From: Streptomyces sp. B21-105
Lineage (GTDB): Bacteria > Actinomycetota > Actinomycetes > Streptomycetales > Streptomycetaceae
Direction: 5' to 3'
NCBI RefSeq assembly: GCF_036898465.1
Contig: NZ_JARUMJ010000001.1
Span: 3,906,001 to 3,970,000 of the forward strand
Length of the DNA: 64,000 nucleotides
The translations under genes and the position numbers were made by a program. Positions 37,899 through 47,085 of this stretch are shown in pieces. The notes beneath the pieces are model-generated. The model did no database searches. It was given only the letters and a program-made list of their open reading frames with translations, and was not told where the DNA came from. The first letter of the stretch is position 1. Every line of letters begins with the position of its first letter.

Positions 37899-40688
37899 TC
37901 ACAACAGTCCGTCCCACATCTGCTCCAGCAGCACCGACCACCAGCTCTCCGGCGAACCGAGCGCCGCCGGGTCGAGCGAGGCCAACTGGGCCTGGAAGTC
38001 GACGGTCCAGCGACCCGCCTGCTCCTGGTTCAGACCGAACCGCAGCCGCCACATCCGCCCCAGCAGCGCCAGACAGCGCGCGAACTCCGGCAGCCCCGTG
38101 TTCACGAACTGCGGCGGCACCGGAGCACCGCCCAGACCCGCCTCCACCGGCACCGCGACGATGTTCGCCGTCCCGTACTGCACACAGATCGCCTTGCCGA
38201 AGTCGCTGCCCATCACGAGGTACGACCCCGCGTCCGACGCCGGCTGCACACCCCGCTCCGCCGCCAGCTCCGCCAACGTCGGCACCGGCCGCCCCGGCTG
38301 GGCCTGCGCCCAGAAGAACGGCCCCATGTCCGCCGGCAGACCCGCCACCACCAGCGTGTGCGCCACCACCGGCGGCACACCCTGCCGGGACACCGCCGCC
38401 TGCTCGAACCGGAACACCGCCGGCCCGAACACCGCCGCCAGCTCCTGCCCGATCGCCTCCGGCGGCACGGGCGGCACCGGCTGCACCGCGGCCAGCGGCG
38501 CACGCACCGGCCCCGGACGCGCGGGACCGTCCGCCACCTGGTGCAACTCGCCCTGATGCGCAAGCAACTGCTGCATGCCCTGCTGCCGGCTCGCATGATC
38601 CGTGCCGTACGGCGCAATGCTCGTGATCCGCGCCTGCGGCCACTGCTCCCGGATCATCCGCGCGCAGTACGCACCCGGCAGCTCGCACGACTCCAACTCC
38701 GTGTGAAGCTCCAGCACCTGGTCCGGCGGCACGTTCATCGCCCGCAACTCGTGGAAGATCTGCCACTCCGGGTGCGGGGTGCCCGGCGCCGAACGCCGGA
38801 TGAGCTGCTGCTCCGAACCGTCCTGCGCCCGGAAGCGCAGCACGGCCTGGTAACCGGGCCCGACCGTCGGCAGACCCTGCTGCTGCGGATACCCGTACGA
38901 CGGCGGCTGCCCCGGCACCGGCCCGCCCGGCGGCGGCGGCATCGCACCGGGCGGCATCGCACCGGGCGCGGGCGGCATCGGAGGCTGCGGGACGCCCGGA
39001 GGCGTCCCGGGAGGCCCCGGCGGCACACCCGGACCGCCACCCGGGAAACCGGGAGCACCGGGGGCCTGCGGCGGGGGCGGGGGCGCGCCCGGGCCGCCGG
39101 TCGACGGAGGGGCCAGCATCGTCGCGGCATGGTGGACGGCGCCCTGCCCACCGCCCGCCGAGCCGTTCCCGCCGGGAGCCCCCGGCGGCTGCGGAGCGGC
39201 ACCCGGACCCTGCTGACCCGGGTCGGCGAACATGGTCGCGGCATGATGCACCGCGCCGGGAGGCGTCCCGCCGGGCGGGTTCGGCGCACCGGGCACCTGC
39301 GGAGCACCGGGCGCACCAGGAGGACCCGCAGGACCGGAACCCGCCGGACCACCCGGACCGCCAGGAGCACCCGGGCCACCGGGAGCACCCGGAGCACCCG
39401 GCTCGAGGGCGGAGATCAGCTGCGTCGGCACATAACCGCCCGCCGGAGTGCCCGGCGCACCCGGGCCGGACGGCGCGGACGGCGGCGGAGGCGGGCCGCC
39501 CGGCCGCCCGCCCGGCGCACCGGGCAGCCCCGGCGGAGGCGGCGGCGCACCCGCACCGCGATTGCGACGCGGAGGCGGCGCGGCCTTGCTGGTCGCCGCA
39601 TCGGCGATGTCCCCGGCGTTCGGCGCGAGCGAGCGCGCGGCGGCGCCCGGACCGGCCGGCGGCTGCGGACCACCCGGCGCACCAGGAGCACCAGGAGCAT
39701 CCGCACCCTGCGGATAGCCGTACGACGACCCCGCCGGACCCGTCGGCGGAGGCGTCGGAGCCGCGGGCGGAGGCGTCGCGGACGGCCCGGCCGGAGCGCT
39801 CCCCGACGCCGCCTGCTGCGCACCCCGCGCACCCGAAGCACCCGGATCGCCGAGCGCGGGCGCGACGGCCGTCGCCGGAAGCTGACTGCCACCCGACATC
39901 AACGCCGTCTTGGCGTCCGGCGCGGCCGTCGGCGGCCGAGTCTCGTCGTCGGACCCGCTCAGCGGAGGCGCGAACACCGTCGCGGGCAGCGGCACGGAAC
40001 GGTCGTCACCGGCGTCGGCGTTGGTGTCCGTCCCGGCCCACGGCGTCGCACCGGCCGGAGCAGCGGCAGGGGCAGGGGCAGGAACAGGCGCGGGAGCACC
40101 GGCACCCGGCGCCGGACCCGTCGGCACCCCGGCGTGCGTCTCGGGCAGCCCGCTCCCGGGCACACCCCCCTGCGTCCGAGGCAGCGACGGATCACCACCG
40201 ACAACCGCACCCGCACCCGCACCCGCACCGAACCCCGAACCCGGCCCCGACGACGCCCCCGAACCCGAACCCGCGTCCGACGCCGCCCCCGACCCCGGCT
40301 CCCGCCGATCCGGAATCCCCATCCGGTCCGCCGCCTCCTGCAACCACTCCGGCGGCGACAACAAGAACGACGTCTGATTCAGATCCACCCGCGCCGCAGG
40401 CGCCGGCACCGCGTCCACCGGCCCCTCCGGACGGCCGTACTCCTCCTCGTACCGGCGAATCACCTCACCCACCGGCACCGAAGGCCACAACGTGGCCTCC
40501 CCGCTGTCCCGGGCGATCACCAGCCGCTGCGCACCCCCGTCCGACCGCGGCCCCTCCGCACGGTCCTCCGCCCACACCACGAACCCGAGCTCGAACTCCC
40601 GCACCCGCACCTCACGATGCTGATACGCCGGCACATCCCCGTTGACCCACTCCTCGGCGCGCTCCTGCGCCTGCGCGAACGTCACCAT
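37899..40688 (-). CDS. Multidomain protein: YrhB-like N-terminus, Pro-rich linker, deaminase-like domain, SUKH-4
   Basis: A 929-residue cytoplasmic protein. Residues 1-120 (VTFAQAQERAEEWVN, FVVWAED, ATLWPSVPVGEVIRRYEEE) resemble the YrhB-type immunity domain. Residues about 125-605 are Pro/Gly/Ala-rich low complexity with recurring GAVHHAATM and PGAPGAPGG units. Residues about 610-700 hold PHPEWQIFHELRAMNVPPDQ, then HTE at 661 and two Cys six residues apart (CELPGAYC), the zinc-site layout of toxin-type nucleotide deaminases. Residues about 745-929 (VFGPAVFRFEQAAV, FVNTGLPEFARCLALLGRMW) match SUKH-4. Toxin and immunity domains in one chain suggest a self-controlled effector or a decoy. Domain names are from memory. 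The WHH-SUKH gene ends 7 bases upstream. Confidence 0.75.
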   Translation of the reverse strand: MVTFAQAQERAEEWVNGDVPAYQHREVRVREFELGFVVWAEDRAEGPRSDGGAQRLVIARDSGEATLWPSVPVGEVIRRYEEEYGRPEGPVDAVPAPAARVDLNQTSFLLSPPEWLQEAADRMGIPDRREPGSGAASDAGSGSGASSGPGSGFGAGAGAGAVVGGDPSLPRTQGGVPGSGLPETHAGVPTGPAPGAGAPAPVPAPAPAAAPAGATPWAGTDTNADAGDDRSVPLPATVFAPPLSGSDDETRPPTAAPDAKTALMSGGSQLPATAVAPALGDPGASGARGAQQAASGSAPAGPSATPPPAAPTPPPTGPAGSSYGYPQGADAPGAPGAPGGPQPPAGPGAAARSLAPNAGDIADAATSKAAPPPRRNRGAGAPPPPPGLPGAPGGRPGGPPPPPSAPSGPGAPGTPAGGYVPTQLISALEPGAPGAPGGPGAPGGPGGPAGSGPAGPPGAPGAPQVPGAPNPPGGTPPGAVHHAATMFADPGQQGPGAAPQPPGAPGGNGSAGGGQGAVHHAATMLAPPSTGGPGAPPPPPQAPGAPGFPGGGPGVPPGPPGTPPGVPQPPMPPAPGAMPPGAMPPPPGGPVPGQPPSYGYPQQQGLPTVGPGYQAVLRFRAQDGSEQQLIRRSAPGTPHPEWQIFHELRAMNVPPDQVLELHTELESCELPGAYCARMIREQWPQARITSIAPYGTDHASRQQGMQQLLAHQGELHQVADGPARPGPVRAPLAAVQPVPPVPPEAIGQELAAVFGPAVFRFEQAAVSRQGVPPVVAHTLVVAGLPADMGPFFWAQAQPGRPVPTLAELAAERGVQPASDAGSYLVMGSDFGKAICVQYGTANIVAVPVEAGLGGAPVPPQFVNTGLPEFARCLALLGRMWRLRFGLNQEQAGRWTVDFQAQLASLDPAALGSPESWWSVLLEQMWDGLL
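39000..40330. repeat. Repetitive DNA of the Pro/Gly-rich linker
   Basis: Imperfect 9-18 base repeats of GGAGCACCC- and GGCACCGGG-type units encode PGAPG and AGAG blocks in the preceding protein. Such tracts are prone to length change and assembly error. Confidence 0.6.
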
Positions 40689-40695
40689 CGCCAGC

Positions 40696-41724
40696 TCACT
40701 CCCCCGCCGAAGACGCCGAAGACGCCGGCACCGCCCGCGCGAACCCGCCGTCCACCATCAGATTCGCCACCGTCGCCAACTCCGGCGGATTACCCGCCAA
40801 CCGCGACAGAAAGACGTCGAAGTCCTCACCACACGGCAACAACAACCGCTCCATCCGCTCCGCCGGCGACCACCCGGGATCCACGTCCCGCACATCGTCG
40901 TACGAGCAGAACCACACCGAACCGGCCCGCTCGCCCCGCACCTTCACCGCCAGCAACCCGCCCTGCACGAAACCGACGCTCAGATAGTCCTTCGTCAAAT
41001 GGTCCCGCAGACACTTGTTCACATACACCAGGTCATTGACCGCCGCCTCGTCCCGCACCGTGAAGAACGGCTGATCCACCAACAGACCCAACTCCGCGTC
41101 CAACGCCGCACCCACCGGCGCACACCCGCCCGCCGCCTTCAAGAACGACCGGTATGCCCCTGGCAGCCGATACCCCAGATCCTCCTCAACCCCCTGCACC
41201 TGCGACTCCGACACCGCCACACCCGACTTCGGCAGACCGAAATGCGCCGGACGCGTCTCCTGCAACGGACGCGTCCCCCGTTTCCCCTGATCCACCAACG
41301 CCGTCGACACCCCACCGTGATGCCTGAGCAACGCCTTCACCTCGACCGGAACCAACTCCAGCCGCCGCGAACCCACCACGTGATGCCACGTCCAGCCATG
41401 CGGAGTCGCCACCGCCGGCACCGTGTCCCACAACTCGTGCCCCGACGCCGCCGACGCCGCGTTCGCCGACACATAATCCGTCAACCGCAACTCGTCCACA
41501 CCGAAACCCTCCGGCGGATCCGCGATCTCCGCGACCGCCCGCGCATACGGCGAGAAATCCGGATAACCCCGCTCATCCACCCGCACACCCCTCGGGTGCC
41601 GCGCCGCCCGGACCGGATCCGGAAAATGCACGACCTGCCCCGCATAGGCCGCATTCGGCGGCGTCCCCTGTCCCCCCACCTGGCGGCCGGGAGGAGCCCC
41701 CAGCCCGAGCCGACCTGACGTCAT
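40696..41724 (-). CDS. WHH-type HNH nuclease domain fused to SUKH (SMI1/KNR4) domain
   Basis: A 342-residue soluble protein. Residues about 35-140 look like an HNH/WHH toxin nuclease: PDPVRAARHPRGVRVDERGY, PDFSPYARA, then WTWHHV at 111-116, LELVPVEVKALLRHHGGVS with His at 135-136. Residues about 170-310 fit SUKH (VEEDLGYRLPGAYRSFLKAAGG, YLSVGFVQGGLLAVKV, VWFCSYDDVRD). In polymorphic toxin systems WHH nucleases are the toxin and SUKH the immunity protein; here they are one chain, so the nuclease may be held inactive in cis. ATG 41724 has GGGGG 8 bases upstream. It leads a two-gene operon with the 929-residue protein. Confidence 0.8.
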   Translation of the reverse strand: MTSGRLGLGAPPGRQVGGQGTPPNAAYAGQVVHFPDPVRAARHPRGVRVDERGYPDFSPYARAVAEIADPPEGFGVDELRLTDYVSANAASAASGHELWDTVPAVATPHGWTWHHVVGSRRLELVPVEVKALLRHHGGVSTALVDQGKRGTRPLQETRPAHFGLPKSGVAVSESQVQGVEEDLGYRLPGAYRSFLKAAGGCAPVGAALDAELGLLVDQPFFTVRDEAAVNDLVYVNKCLRDHLTKDYLSVGFVQGGLLAVKVRGERAGSVWFCSYDDVRDVDPGWSPAERMERLLLPCGEDFDVFLSRLAGNPPELATVANLMVDGGFARAVPASSASSAGE

Positions 41725-42030
41725 GGCGGTTGCCCCCTGCGGCACTCTGTACGACCCGCGACAACCGGCTCCGCTTCCGGACCCGAACCGCCACGACCCG
41801 TATCGACTGTCTCCAACGATCTCCGACGCGCGTCAACCACGCGCTCACGGGGCGACAGCCTATGCGGTACGACGACAGCGGTCACCGGCCCTCCACTTCC
41901 GTGACCAGCCGTCACCCCGCCGTGACGACCCACCCCACCCCCTGGCGTGTCGCACCGCCCCAGCTACCGCACCAGCCCCGCCATTTGGCACCCTGTGACC
42001 TCCGGGGGGATGCACGGAGGGGAAACGATC
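41725..42030. other. Divergent promoter region of the toxin/immunity cluster
   Basis: A 306-base gap between the minus-strand WHH-SUKH operon and the plus-strand YwqJ/SUKH-3 pair. Promoters for both must lie here; I see no clear operator palindrome. Confidence 0.4.
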
Positions 42031-42567
42031 ATGAACACCACACAGACGGGGCCACACACCGGCAGGCCGGACGACCTGCACACCGCCCACACCGGCGACC
42101 CCCGCATCGGCTGGTCCGCAACCACCACACCCCACCCCCCAACCCTCCACCACCGCCGCGACGGCATACTCCCCACCGTCGCCGCCGCCCTCTCCGTCCG
42201 CGGCACCACCCTCACCGGCACCGCCGCCCGCGGCGACCAACCCCCACCCCTGCACCCCCTCGTCCAGGACTTCCTCGACACCCTCACCAGCGCCCAACGC
42301 GACCGCTCCACCGGCCGCTGCGCCGAAGCCCTCCTCATCTCCCGCCACATCACCGCCGCCGACGCCACCCGCAGCAGACGCGCCGCCCGCCGCCCCATGA
42401 CCAACGGCGAAGCCAGAAAAACCCTCAAACAAGCCAAACTCACCACCCGCCACATCCGCGAGGACGGCGACCCCCTCCACGGCAGCTTCGCCACCCCCTG
42501 CCGCGCCTGCACCGCCCTCAGCGCCCACTTCGGCGTCCGCGTCGTCAACCCCGCAAACGACACCTGA
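42031..42567 (+). CDS. YwqJ-related deaminase family protein
   Basis: A 178-residue protein with the YwqJ-type deaminase pattern in residues about 75-170: HPLVQDFLDTLTSAQRDRST, then GRCAEALLISRHI (Cys-Ala-Glu catalytic motif) and later FATPCRACTALSAHFGVRV (PCxxC zinc ligands). The N-terminal 70 residues are Thr/Pro/His-rich. YwqJ deaminases are toxin domains of polymorphic systems; a free-standing copy followed by SUKH-3 looks like a toxin-immunity pair. ATG 42031 has GGAGGGG 8 bases upstream; an earlier ATG at 42010 overlaps that site. Confidence 0.82.
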   Translation: MNTTQTGPHTGRPDDLHTAHTGDPRIGWSATTTPHPPTLHHRRDGILPTVAAALSVRGTTLTGTAARGDQPPPLHPLVQDFLDTLTSAQRDRSTGRCAEALLISRHITAADATRSRRAARRPMTNGEARKTLKQAKLTTRHIREDGDPLHGSFATPCRACTALSAHFGVRVVNPANDT

Positions 42568-42582
42568 ACCACCCCCCGCCCC

Positions 42583-42642
42583 CACCCGCACCCGCACACC
42601 CACCCGCACCCGCACCCGCACCCGCACCCGCACCCGCACCCG
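42583..42642. repeat. CACCCG hexanucleotide repeat
   Basis: Two copies of CACCCG, an interruption (CACACC), then seven uninterrupted copies (42601-42642), in the 94-base gap between the deaminase stop and the SUKH-3 start. Confidence 0.9.
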
Positions 42643-42661
42643 CACCACGAACGAAGGGCAG

Positions 42662-43156
42662 ATGCACCCCGACCGCACCTCCACCACACGCTTCCCCGTA
42701 CCCGTCGACGCCGCCCTACGCGCCGCCGGCTGGCAACCCGGACGCTGGGACATCAAACAAGCCGAAATCTGGGCCGACACCCTCCGCGAACACACCTCAC
42801 CCGCCGGCCACCGCCACGCCGTCTTCCCCGCCGCCGTCGAAGCCTGGGCCGAATTCGGCGGACTCACCATCACCCCCACCGGACCCGGCCGCCAGATCGC
42901 CCCCACCACCCTCCACATCGACCCCCTCCACGGCCTCCACCTCGCCCGCACCCTCGCCGACCTCGGCCGCGCCCTCGACACCGAAGTCGCCCCCCTCGGC
43001 GCCGAAGCCGACGACCGCGCCCTCCTCGCCATCGACGCCGAAGGCCGCGTCTACGCCCTCGACCACACCGGCGACTGGTACCTCGGCCCCGACATAGACC
43101 AAGCCCTCCACGCCCTCACCGCCGGCACCCAACCCACCCGCCTCACCGCAACCTGA
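42662..43156 (+). CDS. SUKH-3 family immunity protein
   Basis: A 164-residue protein with the SUKH-3 pattern: VDAALRAAGWQPGRWDIKQA, AVEAWAEFGGLTITPTGPG, IDPLHGLHLARTLADLGRAL and ALLAIDAEGRVYALDHTGDWYLG. SUKH-3 proteins neutralise partner toxins of polymorphic systems; here the YwqJ deaminase is the natural candidate. GAAGGG lies 4 bases upstream of ATG 42662. It converges with the histidine kinase gene. Confidence 0.88.
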   Translation: MHPDRTSTTRFPVPVDAALRAAGWQPGRWDIKQAEIWADTLREHTSPAGHRHAVFPAAVEAWAEFGGLTITPTGPGRQIAPTTLHIDPLHGLHLARTLADLGRALDTEVAPLGAEADDRALLAIDAEGRVYALDHTGDWYLGPDIDQALHALTAGTQPTRLTAT

Positions 43157-43214
43157 CCCCCGACCCACGCCCGCGCGCCAAGCGGACAGGACACACAGCC
43201 ACCACCCCACCCGC

Positions 43215-44504
43215 CTACGACGCCGGAATCACCGCCGACACCCGAAAACCCCCCGCCTCCGTCGGCCCCGACACAAACACCCCGCCCAACGCCACCACCC
43301 GCTCCCTCATCCCCACCAGCCCATTCCCCCCCGACGGCAACCCCGCCGACGACGCCGACCCCGCCTCCGGCGGCGCCCCGTTCTCCACCTGCATCGCGAT
43401 CTCCCCCACCCGATGCGCCAACCGCACCTGCGCCTTCGCACCCCCCGCATGCTTGTGCACGTTCGTCAACGCCTCCTGCACCACCCGATACGCCGTCTGC
43501 TCCACCTCCGGCGCGTACGACCGCACCTCGCCCTCCACCGACAGATCCACCACCATCCCCGCAGCCGCCGACTGCCCCACCAACTCCTCCAACTCCGCCA
43601 GACACGGCCCCTCACCCTCCTCCACCACCACCGCGGCCACCCCCACCACCACCGAAGCCGCCGCCACCCGCTCCACCCCGCTGCCACTCCCACTACGCAA
43701 CACCCCGAGCATCTCCCGCAACTCGGTCAACGCCTGCCGCCCCATGTCACCCACCAGCGCCGCGTTACGCACCGCCTTCTCCGGATCCTTCCGCGCCACC
43801 GCCTGCAACGCCGCCGCATGCACCACCATCAGACTCACCCGATGCGCCACCACGTCGTGCATCTCCCGCGCGATCCGCGTCCGCTCCTCGTTACGCGCCC
43901 ACTCCGCACGCTCCTCCGCCCGCTCCGCGAGCAACTGCAACTCCCGCTCAAGACTGTCCGCCCGCTCCCGCAAGCTCTCCATCAACCGCCGCCGCGCCCC
44001 CACATACAGCCCCAGCAACAACGGCGGCGCCGTCAACCCCAACGACGTCGTGATCGCCGCGAACGGAATGAACCAGTCCCCGATCGTCAGACGTCCCTGA
44101 TCCAGACTCTGCCGCACCCGCACGAACGTCACGATCAACGTCCCCACCAACTGCATCCCCGCCAACGAGGCGATGATCCGCCGCGGCAACTCCGACGCCG
44201 CCAGCGTGTACAGCCCCACGATGCCCATCAGGTAACCCATCTGCGCCGGCGTGATCGCGATCGCCACCAGCACCACCGCGATCGGCCACCTCCGCCGCAC
44301 CACCAGCACCGAACCCGCCAGCAGACCGAACACCACCCCCACCGCCACAGGAAGCCCCGCGTCCCGCGCGAACGGCACCCCCTCCACCGCGCACTCCACA
44401 GCCGACACGAGCCCCAGCCCCGAGTCGAACACCGCGCTACGCCGTCTGGCCCACCACAGCGGCCCTCCCCGGACCGCCGTGTCCTCTTCCCCCGTCATGG
44501 TCAT
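43215..44504 (-). CDS. NarL-type sensor histidine kinase (orphan)
   Basis: A 429-residue membrane kinase. Five or six N-terminal helices (about 30-170) are followed by a coiled-coil linker and the HisKA_3 motif ERTRIAREMHDVVAHRVSLM with phospho-acceptor His 216. The ATPase domain has QEALTNVHKHAGGA (N box) and GNGLVGMRERV (G box). No NarL/LuxR response regulator is adjacent, so its partner is elsewhere; the LuxR-type regulator at 57140 is far off. Residues 285-310 include a Val/Glu-rich insertion. Starts at ATG 44504 or 44498. Confidence 0.88.
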   Translation of the reverse strand: MTMTGEEDTAVRGGPLWWARRRSAVFDSGLGLVSAVECAVEGVPFARDAGLPVAVGVVFGLLAGSVLVVRRRWPIAVVLVAIAITPAQMGYLMGIVGLYTLAASELPRRIIASLAGMQLVGTLIVTFVRVRQSLDQGRLTIGDWFIPFAAITTSLGLTAPPLLLGLYVGARRRLMESLRERADSLERELQLLAERAEERAEWARNEERTRIAREMHDVVAHRVSLMVVHAAALQAVARKDPEKAVRNAALVGDMGRQALTELREMLGVLRSGSGSGVERVAAASVVVGVAAVVVEEGEGPCLAELEELVGQSAAAGMVVDLSVEGEVRSYAPEVEQTAYRVVQEALTNVHKHAGGAKAQVRLAHRVGEIAMQVENGAPPEAGSASSAGLPSGGNGLVGMRERVVALGGVFVSGPTEAGGFRVSAVIPAS

Positions 44505-44668
44505 GCCCCCAGCCTACGGGCGCACCCCCCGCCTTTTCCGGCGACTTTCCGCGACCGCCCCCCACCACGCACCGTAACCGAACGCATCGAAACCCCCGCT
44601 ATCCCTCGAACGGATGAACCAGAACCGTTCGACCCCGGAACCCCACATTCCGCCCGGACGGTATGCGT

Positions 44669-45308
44669 ATGACACATGCGACTGGCAAGTACGCCGACTT
44701 CGAGGGGCTGCGGGAACGGGCGCTGGCCTTGCGCCGGGCAGGGCTCAGCCTCCGGCAGATCCGCGACGAGCTTCAGGTCCACAACAAAGAGACGCTGCAA
44801 CGACTCGTCGAGGGCGAGCCACCCCCTGAATGGACGAAACGCCCGCGCGCTAAGGACGACCTCCGCGAGAGGGCGCGAGAGCTACGACAGCAAGGCTGGA
44901 CGTACAACCAGATCCAGGCGGAACTGGGATGCTCCAAGAGTTCGGTGTCACTCTGGGTACGAGATCTGCCCCATCCGGAGCCCAAGTGCACACCCGAGGA
45001 ACAACGAGAACGCATGAACGCGGGACTGGCGCGGCTCAGGGCCTCTCGCGAGCAGGAGCGCGAGGCCGCAAAGCGGGAGGCGGCTGCAGCGATCGGGGCC
45101 CTGTCGGACCGGGAACTATTCCTCACGGGTGTCGCCCTCTACTGGGCCGCACGATCCGCAGACCGGGCGCAAGAACACGGGAGACACCTACCGCGGGCGC
45201 TTCGGCATCAAAGTACGGCAAGGAGTTGACCTGTACCGTCGCATCGAGGGTGCCTGGTACGGCATAGTAGGTGCTGCCTGTCCGAGTGATCTACGAAATC
45301 GGACATAA
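44669..45308 (+). pseudogene. Helix-turn-helix protein gene with internal deletion
   Basis: The frame from ATG 44669 gives two helix-turn-helix repeats (ALALRRAGLSLRQIRDEL and ARELRQQGWTYNQIQAELGC followed by KSSVSLWV), then ELFLTGVALYWAA. After about 45145 it loses sense, and another frame resumes with KNTGDTYRGRFGIKVRQGVD and YRRIEGAWYGIVGAA to TAA 45306. Homologues I recall carry roughly 60-80 residues between these blocks, so an internal deletion with frame change is likely. It ends 6 bases before a tRNA gene. Confidence 0.75.
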
Positions 45309-45314
45309 GGGTAA

Positions 45315-45385
45315 TCCCGGGTCGTCTAAGGGCAAGACGTCAGATTTTGGATCTGATCATGGGGGTTCGAGTCCTCCCCCGGGAG
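45315..45385 (+). tRNA. tRNA-Gln (anticodon TTG)
   Basis: The cloverleaf is complete: acceptor TCCCGGG/CCCGGGA, anticodon stem TCAGA/TCTGA with loop TTTTGGA (anticodon TTG, reading CAA), T stem GGGGG/CCTCC with loop TTCGAGT, discriminator G. CCA is not encoded. It lies 118 bases upstream of glmU, as in other Streptomyces. Confidence 0.93.
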
Positions 45386-45502
45386 CAAAGCACAGTTCGG
45401 GTCCTGCCCCAACATGGGGGCGGGGCCCGCTCTCATGTCCGCCGGAAAACGCCCCGGTATCCTTCGGATGTCCCCACCTCTCCACAGCCGAAGGGCAACT
45501 CC

Positions 45503-46951
45503 GTGAGCGCCATCCGCCCGGCAGCCGTCGTCGTACTCGCAGCGGGTGAGGGAACCCGTATGAAGTCGGCCATACCGAAGGTCCTCCACGAGCTCTGCGG
45601 CCGCAGTCTCGTGGGCCACGTGCTGGCCGCCGCCCGTGAACTGGACCCCGAGAACCTGGTCGTGGTGGTCGGACACGCGCGCGAGAAGGTCACCGCGCAC
45701 CTCGCCGAGGTCGACGCCGCCGTGCGCACCGCCGTGCAGGAGGAGCAGAACGGCACCGGGCACGCCGTGCGGATGGGGCTCGAGCAGCTGGGCGGCGGTG
45801 TGGACGGCACGGTGGTGGTCGTGTGCGGTGACACGCCGCTGCTGACGGGTGCGACGCTTGCGGAGCTGGCGGCGACGCATCACGCGGACGGCAACGCGGT
45901 CACCGTGCTGACCGCCGAGGTGCAGGATGCGACGGGGTACGGGCGGATCGTGCGGAACGGGGCTTCCGGGGCCGTGACGGCGATCGTGGAGCACAAGGAC
46001 GCGGATGACGCGGTGCTGTCGATCCGGGAGATCAATTCCGGGGTGTTCGCGTTCGACGGGCAGCTGCTCGCGGACGCGTTGAAGAAGGTGCGCACGGACA
46101 ACAGTCAGGGCGAGGAGTATCTGACGGACGTGCTGGGGATTCTGCGTGAGGCCGGTCATCGGGTGGGTGCGTCGGTGGCCGCCGATCACCGGGAGATCGC
46201 CGGGATCAACAACCGGGTGCAGCTGAGCGAGGCGCGCCGGATCCTGAACGACCGGTTGCTGGCCGCGGCGATGCTGTCGGGTGTGACGGTGATCGACCCG
46301 GCGACGACGTGGGTGGACGTGACGGTGACGTTCGAGCGGGACGCGGTGGTGCATCCGGGTACGCAGCTGCACGGGAGCACGCATGTGGGCGAGGGCGCCG
46401 AGGTGGGTCCGAACAGCCGGCTGACGGACACGGTGGTCGGTGCGGGGGCCCGGGTCGACAACACGGTGTCGAACGACTCGGAGATCGGGGCGGGCGCGTC
46501 GGTGGGTCCGTTCGCGTATCTGCGTCCCGGTACGCGGCTGGGGGTGAAGAGCAAGATCGGTACGTTCGTGGAGGCGAAGAACGCGTCGCTCGGTGAGGGG
46601 ACGAAGGTTCCGCATCTGTCGTACGTGGGTGACGCGACGATCGGTGAGTACAGCAACATCGGTGCGGCGAGCGTGTTCGTGAACTACGACGGGGAGAGCA
46701 AGCACCACACCACCGTCGGCTCGCACTGCAAGACGGGTTCGGACAACATGTTTGTGGCTCCGGTCACGGTCGGGGACGGTGCGTACACCGCGGCCGGGTC
46801 CGTGATCACGAAGGATGTGCCGCCCGGTTCGCTGGCCGTGGCCCGTGGTCAGCAGCGGAATATCGAGGGCTGGGTGGCCCGTAAGCGTCCGGGCAGTGCG
46901 TCGGCGAAGGCGGCCGAGGCGGCCTCTCGTCAGGGCGAAGGCGAAAGCTGA
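45503..46951 (+). CDS. glmU: Bifunctional UDP-N-acetylglucosamine pyrophosphorylase / glucosamine-1-phosphate N-acetyltransferase
   Basis: A 482-residue cytoplasmic enzyme making UDP-GlcNAc for peptidoglycan. The N-terminal uridylyltransferase has [33 protein letters not shown] and [11 protein letters not shown]; the C-terminal left-handed beta helix has hexapeptide repeats, [34 protein letters not shown] and [16 protein letters not shown] 45503 has AAGGG 8 bases upstream. The last 25 residues are a charged low-complexity tail. Followed by prs. Confidence 0.96.
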   Translation: MSAIRPAAVVVLAAGEGTRMKSAIPKVLHELCGRSLVGHVLAAARELDPENLVVVVGHAREKVTAHLAEVDAAVRTAVQEEQNGTGHAVRMGLEQLGGGVDGTVVVVCGDTPLLTGATLAELAATHHADGNAVTVLTAEVQDATGYGRIVRNGASGAVTAIVEHKDADDAVLSIREINSGVFAFDGQLLADALKKVRTDNSQGEEYLTDVLGILREAGHRVGASVAADHREIAGINNRVQLSEARRILNDRLLAAAMLSGVTVIDPATTWVDVTVTFERDAVVHPGTQLHGSTHVGEGAEVGPNSRLTDTVVGAGARVDNTVSNDSEIGAGASVGPFAYLRPGTRLGVKSKIGTFVEAKNASLGEGTKVPHLSYVGDATIGEYSNIGAASVFVNYDGESKHHTTVGSHCKTGSDNMFVAPVTVGDGAYTAAGSVITKDVPPGSLAVARGQQRNIEGWVARKRPGSASAKAAEAASRQGEGES

Positions 46952-47085
46952 CCGGAAACGGGCACGTCGAACACGGCGTACCGTGATAAGTGCACACCCG
47001 CACCCCACCAGCTGAGACGGCCCCGTCGCGCCCAGCGGCGAGGTTTCTCGACATCCAGCTGAGACACCTCTGAGGAGACAGTGCT

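Noticed and set aside
39000-40330. Regular repeats that could suggest a CRISPR array
   Set aside because: The units are imperfect, in coding frame, without constant repeat length or unique spacers; they encode a Pro/Gly linker.
38358-41039. An 893-codon Arg-rich plus-strand open frame
   Set aside because: Shadow of the Pro-rich SUKH-4 protein and the WHH-SUKH gene; composition is that of reversed Pro/Gly codons.
43215-44504. A two-component pair with the histidine kinase
   Set aside because: No response regulator is adjacent; the nearest LuxR-type regulator is 13 kb away in a different context.
45315-45385. Use of tRNA-Gln as an active attachment site here
   Set aside because: No duplicate of the tRNA 3' end and no integrase gene were seen within the window beside it.
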